A stretch of 64,000 nt of DNA from Gp13-AA77 sp035949375. Lineage in GTDB: Bacteria; Acidobacteriota; Terriglobia; UBA7540. Location of the stretch: contig DASZIG010000089.1 of assembly GCA_035949375.1 (NCBI GenBank), positions 1 to 64,000 of the forward strand, given 5' to 3'. A program made the position numbers and the translations under genes. Below, in pieces: positions 1-9,819 of the stretch. The stretch's first letter is position 1, and the number at the start of each line of letters is the position of its first letter. A model generated the notes under the pieces. The model was not told the origin of the DNA, did no database searches, and saw only the letters and a list, made by a program, of their open reading frames with translations.

Positions 1-4
1 GCCC

Positions 5-2803
5 TCAGCTCGCCCGCTTCCTCAGCATCGGCGCCAGCGCCTGTCCCGTGTACGACTTCTTCACCCTCGCCACTTGTTCCGGCGTGCCTTCGGCGACGAT
101 TCGGCCGCCGCCCTCGCCGCCCTCAGGCCCGAGATCCACAATCCAGTCCGCTTGTTTCACGACGTCCAGATTATGCTCGATGATGATGATGGTGTTGCCG
201 AGGTCTGTCAACCGGTTCAGGACCTCCATGAGCTGCTTGACGTCGTCGAAATGCAAGCCCGTGGTGGGCTCGTCCAGGATGTAAAGCGTGCGGCCCGTCT
301 GGCGCCGGCTGAGCTCGCGCGCCAGCTTCATGCGTTGTGCTTCGCCGCCGGAGAGTGTAGTCGACGCCTGGCCCACGTGCAGGTAGCCGAGCCCGACGTC
401 CACGATCGTTTGCAACTTCTGCCGGATCCCCGGAATATTCTCGAAAAACGGCAAGGCGTCGCGCGCCGTCAGGTCGAGCACGTCGGCGATGGACAGGCCT
501 TTGTACTTCACGGCCAGCGTCTCGGCGTTGTACCGTCGCCCGCCGCACACTTCGCAGGTCACAAAGACGTCGGGAAGGAAGCTCATCTCGATGCGCCGCA
601 AGCCGTCGCCCTGGCAAGCCTCGCAGCGGCCGCCCTTGACGTTGAAGCTGAAGCGTCCGGCCCGATAGCCCCGTTGGCGCGATTCGGGCAGCATGGCGAA
701 GATGTCGCGAATCAGCGTGAACAGGCCGGTGTAAGTGGCGGGATTCGAGCGCGGCGTGCGTCCGATGGGCGATTGGTCGATCTCGATGACTTTGTCGATG
801 TGCTCGATGCCCTTGAGGGCCTGATACTCGCCGGGCGCTTCGAGGGATCGATAGAGCTTCTGGGCCAGAACCCGGTAGAGAATATCGTTCACCAGGGTTG
901 ATTTGCCCGACCCCGAGACGCCCGTGACCACGGTGAGCAGTCCGAGGGGAAACTTCACCTCGATATTCTTCAGGTTGTGGGCCCGGGCGCCGATCACGGT
1001 CAAAGCTTTGCCGTTCGATCGCCGGCGCGACTCCGGCACGTGGACGGCGAGACGGCCCGCGAGGTACTGCCCCGTAAGTGAGTCCGGTTCGGCGGCGATC
1101 ACGGCGGGCGTGCCGCAGGCCACCAGGCCTCCGCCCTGCTTGCCGGCGCCGGGCCCGAGATCGATCACCCAGTCGGCGCGCCGGATGGTCTCCTCGTCGT
1201 GTTCCACCACGAGCACCGTGTTGCCGAGATCGCGAAGCTGTTCCATGGACTCGAGCAGCCGCAGATTGTCGCGCGGGTGCAGGCCGATGGAGGGCTCGTC
1301 GAGCACGTAAAGCACGCCGCGCAGCCGGGAGCCGATCTGGGTGGCGAGGCGAATGCGCTGGCTCTCACCGCTCGAGAGCGTGGCCGCCGAGCGGTCCAGG
1401 CTGAGGTAGCCCAAACCGACCCCGAGCAGAAAGTCCAGACGCGAAGTGACCTCACTCACAATGCGCCGCGCCAGCAGCTCCTGGCGCGGATTGAGCTCGA
1501 TGCGGCCGACGGCCTCGCGCGCCCGCGTCACGGGCAAGGCGGTGAGATCGGCGATGGAGAGATCCGCGACTTTCACGGCCAGGCTCTCCGGCTTCAGCCG
1601 CCTGCCCTGGCAGGCGTGGCAGATCGTCGGTGACATGTAGGCGCGATACCACTCGCGGAACGCTTCCGACGGGCTCGATGTGACCCAGCGATCGAGCATG
1701 GGAATCACGCCCAGGAAACCCTTGGTCTTGCGCGGGCTGTCCGTGCCTCCGTAGAGAACCAGGTTCTGAGTGCGGCGCGGGAACTTCTCGAAGGGCGTAT
1801 CGAGGTCAAAGCCATAGATCTCGGCCCCGCGTTCGATGTTCCGCTGCATCGCAGCCGACGTGCCGCCTGCCGCGAGGCCGCCCTTGAACAGGGGCCGCGA
1901 CCAGTCTGCGATCACCTTGGCGGGATCGAAGTTGTACAGGCTGCCGAGGCCCTTGCACACCGGGCAGGCGCCGTAGACGCTGTTAAAGGAAAACGACCGG
2001 GGCTCGAGAGCCGGTATGCTCACACCGCAATGGACGCACGCCGACTGCTGCGAGTAGAGGCGCTCTTCGCCGTCGACCACGGCCACCTGCACCAGCCCCT
2101 GCGCGAGCTTCATGGCCGTGTCCACGGAGGTCGCGAGGCGTCCTTCGATGCCGGGCTTGATCACCAGCCGGTCGATCACGACCTCGATGGTGTGATTCTT
2201 CCGGCGGTCGAGCGCGATCTCTTCGTCGAGAGGCCGCAGCACGCCGTCCACGCGCGCGCGCACGAACCCCTGCGCCGCCAGGTCCTCGAACTGCTTGCGG
2301 AACTCTCCCTTGCGCCCGCGCACCAGGGGCGCCAGGATCATGATGCGCTGCTCGCCTTCGGCCTCGTCGGCGCCGAGCGCCATCACCGCCGCCACGATTT
2401 GGTCCGTGGTCTGGCGCGAAATCGGCCGGCCGCAGTTGTGGCAATGCGCGGCCCCGATGGAGGAATAAAGCAAGCGCAGATAGTCGTAAATCTCAGTGAT
2501 GGTGCCGACCGTGGATCGCGGGCTGCGGCTGGTGGTCTTCTGCTCGATCGAGATGGCCGGGCTCAGGCCCTCCACCGAGTCCACGTCCGGGCGCTCCATC
2601 TGGTCCAGAAACTGCCGGGCGTAGGCGGACAGCGTCTGCACGTAGCGGCGCTGGCCCTCGGCGTAGATCACGTCGAAGGCGAGGCTCGACTTGCCGGACC
2701 CGCTCAGGCCGGTCACCACGGTCAGGCTGCGGCGCGGAATCTCCACGCTGATGTTCTTCAGATTGTGCTGGCGCGCGCCGCGCACGGTAATGCGATCGAT
2801 CAT
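5..2803 (-). CDS. uvrA: Excinuclease ABC subunit A (UvrA)
   Basis: UvrA is the damage-recognition ATPase of nucleotide excision repair; it loads UvrB on lesions. The 932-residue protein has the usual length and both ABC halves. The N-terminal Walker A reads GLSGSGKSS near residue 33 and the first signature SGESQRIRLA. The second half has GVSGSGKST, signature SGGEAQRMKLA and DEPTTGLH. Zinc-binding cysteine pairs are intact (CHNC; CVHC with CPVC; CEAC with CEVC). An upstream in-frame start 12 codons earlier exists, but the family begins at MIDRITVRGA, so I start at 2803. It is divergent from the BNR protein gene. No oddity is seen. Confidence 0.97.
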   Translation of the reverse strand: MIDRITVRGARQHNLKNISVEIPRRSLTVVTGLSGSGKSSLAFDVIYAEGQRRYVQTLSAYARQFLDQMERPDVDSVEGLSPAISIEQKTTSRSPRSTVGTITEIYDYLRLLYSSIGAAHCHNCGRPISRQTTDQIVAAVMALGADEAEGEQRIMILAPLVRGRKGEFRKQFEDLAAQGFVRARVDGVLRPLDEEIALDRRKNHTIEVVIDRLVIKPGIEGRLATSVDTAMKLAQGLVQVAVVDGEERLYSQQSACVHCGVSIPALEPRSFSFNSVYGACPVCKGLGSLYNFDPAKVIADWSRPLFKGGLAAGGTSAAMQRNIERGAEIYGFDLDTPFEKFPRRTQNLVLYGGTDSPRKTKGFLGVIPMLDRWVTSSPSEAFREWYRAYMSPTICHACQGRRLKPESLAVKVADLSIADLTALPVTRAREAVGRIELNPRQELLARRIVSEVTSRLDFLLGVGLGYLSLDRSAATLSSGESQRIRLATQIGSRLRGVLYVLDEPSIGLHPRDNLRLLESMEQLRDLGNTVLVVEHDEETIRRADWVIDLGPGAGKQGGGLVACGTPAVIAAEPDSLTGQYLAGRLAVHVPESRRRSNGKALTVIGARAHNLKNIEVKFPLGLLTVVTGVSGSGKSTLVNDILYRVLAQKLYRSLEAPGEYQALKGIEHIDKVIEIDQSPIGRTPRSNPATYTGLFTLIRDIFAMLPESRQRGYRAGRFSFNVKGGRCEACQGDGLRRIEMSFLPDVFVTCEVCGGRRYNAETLAVKYKGLSIADVLDLTARDALPFFENIPGIRQKLQTIVDVGLGYLHVGQASTTLSGGEAQRMKLARELSRRQTGRTLYILDEPTTGLHFDDVKQLMEVLNRLTDLGNTIIIIEHNLDVVKQADWIVDLGPEGGEGGGRIVAEGTPEQVARVKKSYTGQALAPMLRKRAS

Positions 2804-2995
2804 GGGTAACCTGGACGCTTCCGCGAGGGTTGGGTGCAAGACCCCAAACTCTCATGCTAGGGCGGACGCAGGAGGACGTCAAGCGCGGTTCGGTACTGGG
2901 TCAGTTTGGAATCGTGCCGCACGCTGCAAAATGCTGGAATCCGGCCGCTCTCTCCACTAGAATCTCAACTCAACTTCGGACCTTGGAGGTTCGTC

Positions 2996-5900
2996 ATGCG
3001 CGTAAGACGCTTCGGGATCGTCGCTCTCGTGGTGTTCGGCCTGGCAGGGGCGTGGCGCGGCACGCGCGCAGCGCGAGCCTCGGATTCTCCGCCTGGTTCG
3101 GCGCCCGATTCGGCGCAGGCGGACGACACCTTGTTCAAGGGCATGAAGTGGCGCCTGATCGGGCCCTTTCGCGGCGGCCGCGTGATCGCCGTGACCGGTG
3201 TGCGGGGCCAGCCGGGCGTCTACTACTTCGGCGCGGTCAGCGGCGGCGTGTGGAAGACCATCGACGGCGGCGGCTCGTGGACGCCGCTCACCGACAAGCA
3301 GCCCATCGTTTCGGTCGGCAGCATCGCCGTTCCGGACTCGGACCCAAACGTGATCTACGTGGGCACGGGCGAAGGATGCCCTCGCGGCGACGTCACCTAC
3401 GGCAACGGCGTCTGGAAATCGCTCGACGGCGGCAAGACCTGGGTTCACATCGGGCTCGAGAACACGGAGACCATCCCGCGCGTCATCGTCAACCCGCACG
3501 ACCCGAATGAGGTTTTTGTGGCCGCGCTCGGACATATCTACGGCCCGGGCGCCGATCGCGGCGTCTACAAATCGAGCGACGGCGGCAAGACCTGGAAGAA
3601 GGTGCTCTTCAAGGACGACAAGACGGGCGCCGTCGATCTCACTTTCGATCCTTCCGATCCGCACGTGCTCTATGCGGCCCTCTGGGAAATGAACCGGACG
3701 CCCTACGGCTTGACGAGCGGAGGACCCGGCAGCGGGCTTTACAAATCGACCGACGACGGCGACACCTGGAAGCGTCTCGAAGAACACGGCCTGCCCAAAG
3801 GCGTGTGGGGACGCGTGGGGATCGCGGTTTCGGGCGCTGACTCGCAGCGCGTTTACGCCCTGATCGAAGCTGCCGAGGGCGGACTGTACAGCTCGAGCGA
3901 CGGCGGCGAGAGCTGGGCCCGCGTGAATCAGGACCATCGCTTCACGCAGCGCGCCTGGTACTTCACTCACATCTTCGCCGACCCCCGGAGCGTCGATACG
4001 GTCTACGTCTTGAACACCGGCGCTTATCGCTCCACTGACGGCGGCCGCACCTTCACGCCTCTCGGCGGGTCGCACGGCGATCATCACGGGCTCTGGATCG
4101 ATCCCGAGAACCCGCAGCGCATGATCAACGGCAATGACGGCGGCGCCGCGGTTACGATCGACGGCGGAAAGACGTGGTCCACCGAGGAGAATCAGCCCAC
4201 GGCGCAGTTCTACCATGTGATCGCGGACGACCGGTACCCCTACTACCTTTACGGCGCGCAGCAGGACAACTCCACCGTCGCCATCGCCAGCGCGGGCGAA
4301 GAGGCCGCCATCGGACGCCAGGACTGGTACCCGGTGGGCGGCGGCGAGAGCGGCTACATCGCGCCCTATCCGCCGGACCCGAGCGTGGTCTATGCCGGTT
4401 CTTACGACGGGCTGATCACGCGCTACGATCGCCGCACCTGGCAGGAGCAGGACGTGAGCCCGTGGCCCGATAACGCCATGGGCGAGGGTGCGTCGGAGCT
4501 GAAATACCGCTTCCAGTGGACCTTTCCGATCGTGATCTCGCCTCACGATCCGAACGTGATCTACGCGGGCGCGCAGGTCATCTTCAGGAGCGCCGATGCC
4601 GGGCGCAGTTGGACGGTGATCAGCCCCGATCTCACGCGCAACGACAAATCGAAGCAAGGTTCCTCCGGAGGACCCATCACGCAGGACAACACCAGCATCG
4701 AGTATTACGACACGGTATTTGCGATCGCCGAATCGCCGGTAAAGAAGGATCTGATCTGGGCGGGAAGCGACGACGGCCTCGTACACCTCACGCGCGACGG
4801 CGGGCGCAACTGGACGGACGTGACGCCGAAAGACGCGCCCGAATGGAGCCTGGTCAGCCTCATCGAGCCCTCGCCGCACGAGGCCGGCGCGGCCTACGTG
4901 GCGCTCGAGCGGCACCGGCTTGACGATCATCACCCCTACATTTACAAGACGCGCGACTTCGGCAAGAGCTGGACGAAGATCACCGAGGGTATTCCCGACA
5001 ACGTCTACGTTCACGCCGCCCGCGAAGATCCCGAGCGCCAGGGCCTGCTTTACGCGGGCACCGAAACCGGCGTGATGGTGTCGTTTGACGACGGCGGGCG
5101 CTGGCAGCCGCTGCAGTTAAATCTGCCCGAGTGCCCCGTGCATGACCTCATCGTGAAGAGCGGGGACCTGGCCATCGCGACGCACGGCCGCGCCTTCTGG
5201 ATTCTCGACGATCTCACGCCGTTGCGCGAGTTCACGCCGGAGATCGCCTCCGAGACGGCGCATCTCTTCAAGCCGCGCGCGGCCTATCGCCCGGGCACGG
5301 GCGGAGGCTTCGAGCCGCGGGGCGCCGTGGGACAGAATCCGCCGCAAGGAGCGGTGATCTATTACGAGTTGAAGAATCCGCCGCCCGGCGAATCCAAACC
5401 GGACTCGGGTGCAGCGGGCGCGGCGAACGAGCAGCGCGCGGCGCGTTCGTCCGATCGCGATCAGGCGGCGAAGCCCACGGAAAAATCAGCCGTGAAGATC
5501 GAGATCGATGACAGCTCGGGACGCGTGATCCGCCAGTATCCTCCGAAGAGCGCCGCGGACGACGAAGGCCCGAGCGAGGGTTCGGAGTTCCGTCGCCGCC
5601 AGAGCAACGTGCCCGCGGAGAAGGGATTGAATCGCTTTACCTGGGACCTGCGCTACGAGGCGGCCAGCCGGGTTCCGGCGACCGCCCACTGGGGCGGAGG
5701 CGGAGGAGGACCACAGGTGCTGCCGGGGACTTACGAGGTGAAGCTCACGGCAGAAGGCCACACCTACACGGCGGCGCTCGAGGTCCGGCTCGATCCACGT
5801 CTCAAAGTCCCGGCGGCAGATCTCGAGAAGCAGCTTGCCCTCGCGCTCAAGATTCGCGACCGCGTGACCGCGGATCACGACGCCGTCAACCAGATCCGCA

Positions 5901-6280
5901 GTGTGCGCGCGGAGCTCACCGCCCTCGAGAAGCGCCTCGCGGGCGACGCCACGGCCAAGCCCGTGGTGGAGGCCGCCAAGGCGCTCGACAAGAAGATGAC
6001 GGCGGTCGAGGAGAAGCTGATGCAGACCAAGTCGAAAGCCTCGGAGGATCCGCTGAACTATCCCGTAAAGCTTGACGATCGGTTCGGAGCGCTCGGAAGC
6101 GCGGTCGAGAGCGCGGACGCCGCGCCCACCGAGCAGGACGAAGCCGTCTTCGCCATGCTGAACGGCGATCTCGACAAGGTGCTCGAGGAGTGGAGCGAAG
6201 TGCGCAGCCGGGATCTCGCGGCGCTGAACGCGCAGGCGGCCAAGGCGGGAATTCCACTGATCGGAGTGAAGGAAGAGTAG
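2996..6280 (+). CDS. Exported VPS10/BNR-repeat (sortilin-like) protein
   Basis: A 1094-residue protein of the VPS10/BNR-repeat beta-propeller class often called 'glycosyl hydrolase' without proven activity. It opens with a signal peptide (residues about 5-25) and then carries around ten BNR/Asp-box repeats of the form S-x-D-G-G-x-x-W, for example KSSDGGKTW, SSSDGGESW and LTRDGGRNW. The C-terminal third (after about residue 780) is a charged linker followed by a beta-sandwich-like part and a helical, coiled-coil-prone tail. The start at 2996 is fixed by GGAGG six bases upstream; an earlier in-frame start 30 codons upstream has no ribosome site. Probably periplasmic or surface exposed; the substrate is unknown. 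Confidence 0.85.
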   Translation: MRVRRFGIVALVVFGLAGAWRGTRAARASDSPPGSAPDSAQADDTLFKGMKWRLIGPFRGGRVIAVTGVRGQPGVYYFGAVSGGVWKTIDGGGSWTPLTDKQPIVSVGSIAVPDSDPNVIYVGTGEGCPRGDVTYGNGVWKSLDGGKTWVHIGLENTETIPRVIVNPHDPNEVFVAALGHIYGPGADRGVYKSSDGGKTWKKVLFKDDKTGAVDLTFDPSDPHVLYAALWEMNRTPYGLTSGGPGSGLYKSTDDGDTWKRLEEHGLPKGVWGRVGIAVSGADSQRVYALIEAAEGGLYSSSDGGESWARVNQDHRFTQRAWYFTHIFADPRSVDTVYVLNTGAYRSTDGGRTFTPLGGSHGDHHGLWIDPENPQRMINGNDGGAAVTIDGGKTWSTEENQPTAQFYHVIADDRYPYYLYGAQQDNSTVAIASAGEEAAIGRQDWYPVGGGESGYIAPYPPDPSVVYAGSYDGLITRYDRRTWQEQDVSPWPDNAMGEGASELKYRFQWTFPIVISPHDPNVIYAGAQVIFRSADAGRSWTVISPDLTRNDKSKQGSSGGPITQDNTSIEYYDTVFAIAESPVKKDLIWAGSDDGLVHLTRDGGRNWTDVTPKDAPEWSLVSLIEPSPHEAGAAYVALERHRLDDHHPYIYKTRDFGKSWTKITEGIPDNVYVHAAREDPERQGLLYAGTETGVMVSFDDGGRWQPLQLNLPECPVHDLIVKSGDLAIATHGRAFWILDDLTPLREFTPEIASETAHLFKPRAAYRPGTGGGFEPRGAVGQNPPQGAVIYYELKNPPPGESKPDSGAAGAANEQRAARSSDRDQAAKPTEKSAVKIEIDDSSGRVIRQYPPKSAADDEGPSEGSEFRRRQSNVPAEKGLNRFTWDLRYEAASRVPATAHWGGGGGGPQVLPGTYEVKLTAEGHTYTAALEVRLDPRLKVPAADLEKQLALALKIRDRVTADHDAVNQIRSVRAELTALEKRLAGDATAKPVVEAAKALDKKMTAVEEKLMQTKSKASEDPLNYPVKLDDRFGALGSAVESADAAPTEQDEAVFAMLNGDLDKVLEEWSEVRSRDLAALNAQAAKAGIPLIGVKEE

Positions 6281-6372
6281 GCTAGTTGATAGCCTACAAT
6301 GCGGGCGCGTCTGCCGAATTCACATGTAGGGGGATGGCCTGCCGTCCCCAGCCGCGTTTAGCGGTCACATCT

Positions 6373-6388
6373 GTAGGGCAAGCCCTAC
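6373..6388. terminator. Short inverted repeat between convergent genes
   Basis: GTAGGG-CAAG-CCCTAC lies three bases beyond the stop of the last permease gene on the minus strand and about 90 bases beyond the BNR gene. It could serve as a bidirectional transcription end for two converging units. There is no T tract, so the call is weak. Confidence 0.3.
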
Positions 6389-6390
6389 CC

Positions 6391-7638
6391 CTACTCGTAG
6401 CGCAGCGCGACGATGGGATCGAGACGCGAGGCCTTCAGGGCGGGCCAGAGACCGAAGAACAGGCCGATCGAGACCGCCACCGCGAAGCCCGAAACCACGG
6501 ACCACATGGGCACCGAAGAGGGCAGAACATTCAACGCCCGGATCAGGCCGCTCAGCCCGAAGCCGAGCAGGATACCCAGCACGCCGCCCGAGCCCGTCAG
6601 GGTCATGGCCTCGAGCAGGAACTGCCAGGTGATGTCGCTGCGCCGCGCGCCGATGGCCTTGCGCACCCCGATCTCGCGCGTGCGCTCCGTGACCGACACC
6701 AGCATGATGTTCATCACGCCGATGCCGCCCACCAGCAATCCGATGGAGGAAATCACCACCGTGACCAGGACCACGGTGCCGATGAGCTGGTTGAACTGCT
6801 CGACGATGGAGTCTGCCGACGAGATGCCGAAGTTGTCGCCCTCCGACGGCTTCACGTGGCGGCGGCGGCGCAGCACGCCTTCCGCCTCGTCCTTCGCCTG
6901 GTCAAGCTTGCCGTCGAACGCCGTGGCGATGACGAAGTTCTCCTTCTGCGAAGGGTACATCTTCTTGAAGGTGAGATAGGGAATCTTCACCGTCATGTCG
7001 GTGTTGTCGTTTCCCGGGAAAGCCGTGCGTGGCGCGGTGGTGCCGATCACTTCAAAGGTCTCGCTGCCGATCACAATCGTCTTGCCCACCGGGTCCTCGT
7101 TGGGAAAGAAGCGCTTCACCACGTCGTTGCCGATCACCGCCACGTTCGAGCGGTGCAGGTTGTCAATGTCAGTGAAAAACCGCCCGTCCGCCAGGCTGTC
7201 ATTGACGGCGCGGAAGTCTTCCGGGGTGACGCCGTTGAACTGGTAGCTCAGGATCTGCATGCCCTTGTACTTCACCGGCGGCGGATCGCCCCACCAGATG
7301 AAGGTTTCCACCGCCACCGTCTTGACGTCGGGACACTCATCCCGCACCGCCATGGCGTCCTCAAAGGTCAGGGGCTTGCGCAGGCGCTCTTCGCGCGAAA
7401 GGCGGCCCACGTGGATGCCGGGATCAAACTTGAAGACGAAAAGGTTGGAAGTGCCGAAATCCTTGGCGGCGGCCGCCACCTGGCCTTCGAGCCCGGCAAA
7501 GACCGAGGCCACTGCGATCACGGTAGTGGTCCCGATGAGGACGCCGAGGATGGTGAGGAAGGAGCGGAACTTGTGGGTGCGCAGCGTATCGAGCGCCAGC
7601 AGCAGATTCTCCCGAACGTTTTTGCGGTGAGCCCTCAT
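6391..7638 (-). CDS. MacB/FtsX-type ABC transporter permease (second)
   Basis: A 415-residue permease with the MacB layout: one membrane helix near the N-terminus (about 26-48), a large periplasmic MacB_PCD domain (about 50-280), then three C-terminal helices forming the FtsX domain. The C-terminal motif RLDPIVALRYE is typical of this family. MacB-type systems couple cytoplasmic ATP hydrolysis to mechanical work in the periplasm and export lipoproteins, peptides or drugs. It is last in the adaptor-ATPase-permease-permease set read on the minus strand. A hairpin repeat fills the 111 bp between it and the preceding permease. The substrate cannot be told. Confidence 0.92.
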   Translation of the reverse strand: MRAHRKNVRENLLLALDTLRTHKFRSFLTILGVLIGTTTVIAVASVFAGLEGQVAAAAKDFGTSNLFVFKFDPGIHVGRLSREERLRKPLTFEDAMAVRDECPDVKTVAVETFIWWGDPPPVKYKGMQILSYQFNGVTPEDFRAVNDSLADGRFFTDIDNLHRSNVAVIGNDVVKRFFPNEDPVGKTIVIGSETFEVIGTTAPRTAFPGNDNTDMTVKIPYLTFKKMYPSQKENFVIATAFDGKLDQAKDEAEGVLRRRRHVKPSEGDNFGISSADSIVEQFNQLIGTVVLVTVVISSIGLLVGGIGVMNIMLVSVTERTREIGVRKAIGARRSDITWQFLLEAMTLTGSGGVLGILLGFGLSGLIRALNVLPSSVPMWSVVSGFAVAVSIGLFFGLWPALKASRLDPIVALRYE

Positions 7639-7640
7639 AT

Positions 7641-7744
7641 TATTGATTCATTGACTCATTGACTCAATGAACTGATGCCTTCCTGCCGTAAGCCTTCTTC
7701 GGATCGACTTATTGATTCAATGAATCAATGATTCAATGAATCAT
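7641..7744. repeat. Hairpin repeat, type B (ATTGACTCAATG words)
   Basis: Two arms (7641-7674 and 7711-7744) are made of reiterated words such as attgattca, ttgactca and atgaatca, and are inverted copies of one another over about 30 bp with few mismatches. It fills the space between the two permease genes of one operon. The same word type recurs in the phage block at 36338-36381 and 37948-38054. Confidence 0.8.
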
Positions 7745-7749
7745 TTCTC

Positions 7750-9054
7750 CTACGCTTCCGTCCTCAGCGCCTCGATCGGGTCGAGGCGGGCTGCTTTGCT
7801 CGCGGGATAGATTCCGAAGAACAGGCCGACGGCCGTCGAGAGACATACTCCCGTCAGTACGGCGCTCGTCGGCACCGACGCGGTGAAGACCATGTCCACG
7901 AGCTTGGCGATGATCACCGCGAGCACCACGCCCGTAAGGCCTCCCACGCCCGCCATCACGCCCGATTCGATCACGAACTGCAGCAGGATGTCGCGCCGCC
8001 GCGCGCCGAGCGACTTCCGGATGCCGATCTCGTGCGTGCGCTCCGTGACGCTCGCGAGCATGATGTTCATAATCACGATGCCGCCTACCACCATAAAAAC
8101 CGCCACCACCGAAATGGTGATGGCAAAAATGGAGCCCGTCAGTTGCTGCCAGAGACCCATGATGGTGGATGACGCATTGATGCCGAAATCGTCGGACTCT
8201 TTGTAGGGGACGTGGTGCCGCGCGCGCATCAGGGCGCGGGTTTCGTCTTCGAGCTCCATCATTTGATCCGCGTTCTGCGCCTGCACCTGTACATTGATGC
8301 CGGGCCGGGAGGCGTAGAGCTTCTGATAGGTGGTCAGAGGCATCTGGACAAAGTCGTCCTGACTCTGCCCGAGGGTCTTGCCCAGGGTCTTGGCGATACC
8401 CACCACACGAAAGGGCTGGCCTCCGATGGTGATGACCTTGTCCAGGGGATCGGTGGTCGGAAAGAACTCGCTCACAAGGTCCTGGCCGATAAAGCAAACG
8501 AAGGCGCTGTGCTCATACTCCGACTCGGTGAAAAAGCGGCCGCTCTCCACCTGCTCCTGCTCCATGCCCATCATGCTCGTCGTCTCGCCGGTGATGCCCA
8601 CTTCGTACAGGGCATGGTCCCGGTAACGGATCACCGGAGCGGAATTGCGGCCGTGCCAGGCCTGGGCGCCGACGGCCTTGTAGCCCTGCAGATTATCCTT
8701 GAGGAACTGGTAGTCCTCCATCCGGATCAGCTTGTTGCGCCGCTGTTCCTTGAGCCACTCTTCGTCGCTGGTGTTGGCCCAGCTGAACTGGTCGAGGATA
8801 AAGACGTTGGCGCCCAGGTTGGCGATGTGGTCGGCAATATAAAGGTTCATGCCGTTGATCACCGACATCACCACGATCAGGGTGGTGGTGGCGATCACGA
8901 CGCCGAGCAGGGTGAGAAAGGACCGGAGCTTATGGGCGCGCAGGGCTTCGAGGGCTATCCAGAAAGCCTCGCGGGCGCTCACCCTGAATCCGGCGTGGCG
9001 CTCGCGCGTCTTGCTGCGGCTTAGAAGGGGTTGCGCGTTGGTGATTGCAGCCAC
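7750..9054 (-). CDS. MacB/FtsX-type ABC transporter permease (first)
   Basis: A 434-residue permease homologous to its downstream neighbour. It has an N-terminal helix at about residues 44-66, a periplasmic MacB_PCD domain, three C-terminal helices (about 305-425) and the C-terminal RLDPIEALRTEA. It follows the ATPase gene by 21 bp, so the two are certainly cotranscribed. Two different permeases with one ATPase suggest a heterodimeric transporter, although two homodimers sharing the ATPase are equally possible. Confidence 0.92.
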   Translation of the reverse strand: MAAITNAQPLLSRSKTRERHAGFRVSAREAFWIALEALRAHKLRSFLTLLGVVIATTTLIVVMSVINGMNLYIADHIANLGANVFILDQFSWANTSDEEWLKEQRRNKLIRMEDYQFLKDNLQGYKAVGAQAWHGRNSAPVIRYRDHALYEVGITGETTSMMGMEQEQVESGRFFTESEYEHSAFVCFIGQDLVSEFFPTTDPLDKVITIGGQPFRVVGIAKTLGKTLGQSQDDFVQMPLTTYQKLYASRPGINVQVQAQNADQMMELEDETRALMRARHHVPYKESDDFGINASSTIMGLWQQLTGSIFAITISVVAVFMVVGGIVIMNIMLASVTERTHEIGIRKSLGARRRDILLQFVIESGVMAGVGGLTGVVLAVIIAKLVDMVFTASVPTSAVLTGVCLSTAVGLFFGIYPASKAARLDPIEALRTEA

Positions 9055-9075
9055 GCTTTTCTCGATCCCGGGGTC

Positions 9076-9819
9076 TTACCTCGACGGCGCGTCGCGCTCC
9101 ACCTTGCCGTCGCGGACACTTATGATGCGTTGCGCCCGCGCCGCGATGTCATGTTCGTGGGTGACCAGCACGATCGTATTGCCGGCGGCCTGCAGGCGGT
9201 CGAAAAGGTTCATGATCTCCACGCCGGTGGCGGTGTCGAGATTCCCGGTGGGTTCGTCAGCCAGCAGAAGCGAGGGATTGTTGACCAGGGCGCGAGCCAC
9301 GGCCACCCTTTGCCGCTGCCCGCCGGAAAGCTCGTTCGGCTTGTGATCCATGCGGTCGCCCAGATCCACGCGGCGCAGCGCCTCCTGGGCGCGCTCCAGG
9401 CGCTCGGCGGCGGGGGTGCCGTTGTAGATTAAAGGCAACTCCACGTTGTGCAGGGCGGAAGCGCGGGACAGCAGGTTAAACGTCTGAAAAACAAAGCCGA
9501 TTTCCTTGTTGCGGATGTAGGCCAGTTCATCGTCCGTCAGCTCGCTGACCAGCCTCGTGTTCAGCCAGTATCGCCCGCGCGTCGGCGTGTCCAGGCACCC
9601 GATCAGGTTCATTAACGTGGACTTGCCGGACCCGGACGGGCCCATGATGGCTACGTATTCGCCGCGAGGGATATCGAAAGAGACGCCGGAGAGGGCATTG
9701 ACCTGGATCGCGCCTCCCATATCGTAGGTTTTCCACAGGTCTTCAACCCGAATGAGGATTCCGTCGGGCGGCGCCTGGTATTCCTGAACCACCGGCGAGA
9801 CGAGCGTTTGTGATCCCAT
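9076..9819 (-). CDS. ABC transporter ATPase, MacB/LolD type
   Basis: A 247-residue ATPase energising the two MacB-like permeases. Motifs seen: Walker A GPSGSGKSTLMN (about residue 62), Q-loop in FVFQTFNLL, signature LSGGQRQRVAVARAL, Walker B LLLADEPTGNLD and the switch His in LVTHEHD. The strong ELPLIYNG region is typical of the MacB/LolD subfamily. It is the first gene after a 403-bp gap that separates it from the adaptor gene, so it may have its own promoter. Confidence 0.95.
   Translation of the reverse strand: MGSQTLVSPVVQEYQAPPDGILIRVEDLWKTYDMGGAIQVNALSGVSFDIPRGEYVAIMGPSGSGKSTLMNLIGCLDTPTRGRYWLNTRLVSELTDDELAYIRNKEIGFVFQTFNLLSRASALHNVELPLIYNGTPAAERLERAQEALRRVDLGDRMDHKPNELSGGQRQRVAVARALVNNPSLLLADEPTGNLDTATGVEIMNLFDRLQAAGNTIVLVTHEHDIAARAQRIISVRDGKVERDAPSR

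Noticed and set aside
2957..5014. 685-residue minus-strand open frame opposite the BNR gene
   Set aside because: Antisense shadow of a repeat-rich GC gene; no motif, no ribosome site.
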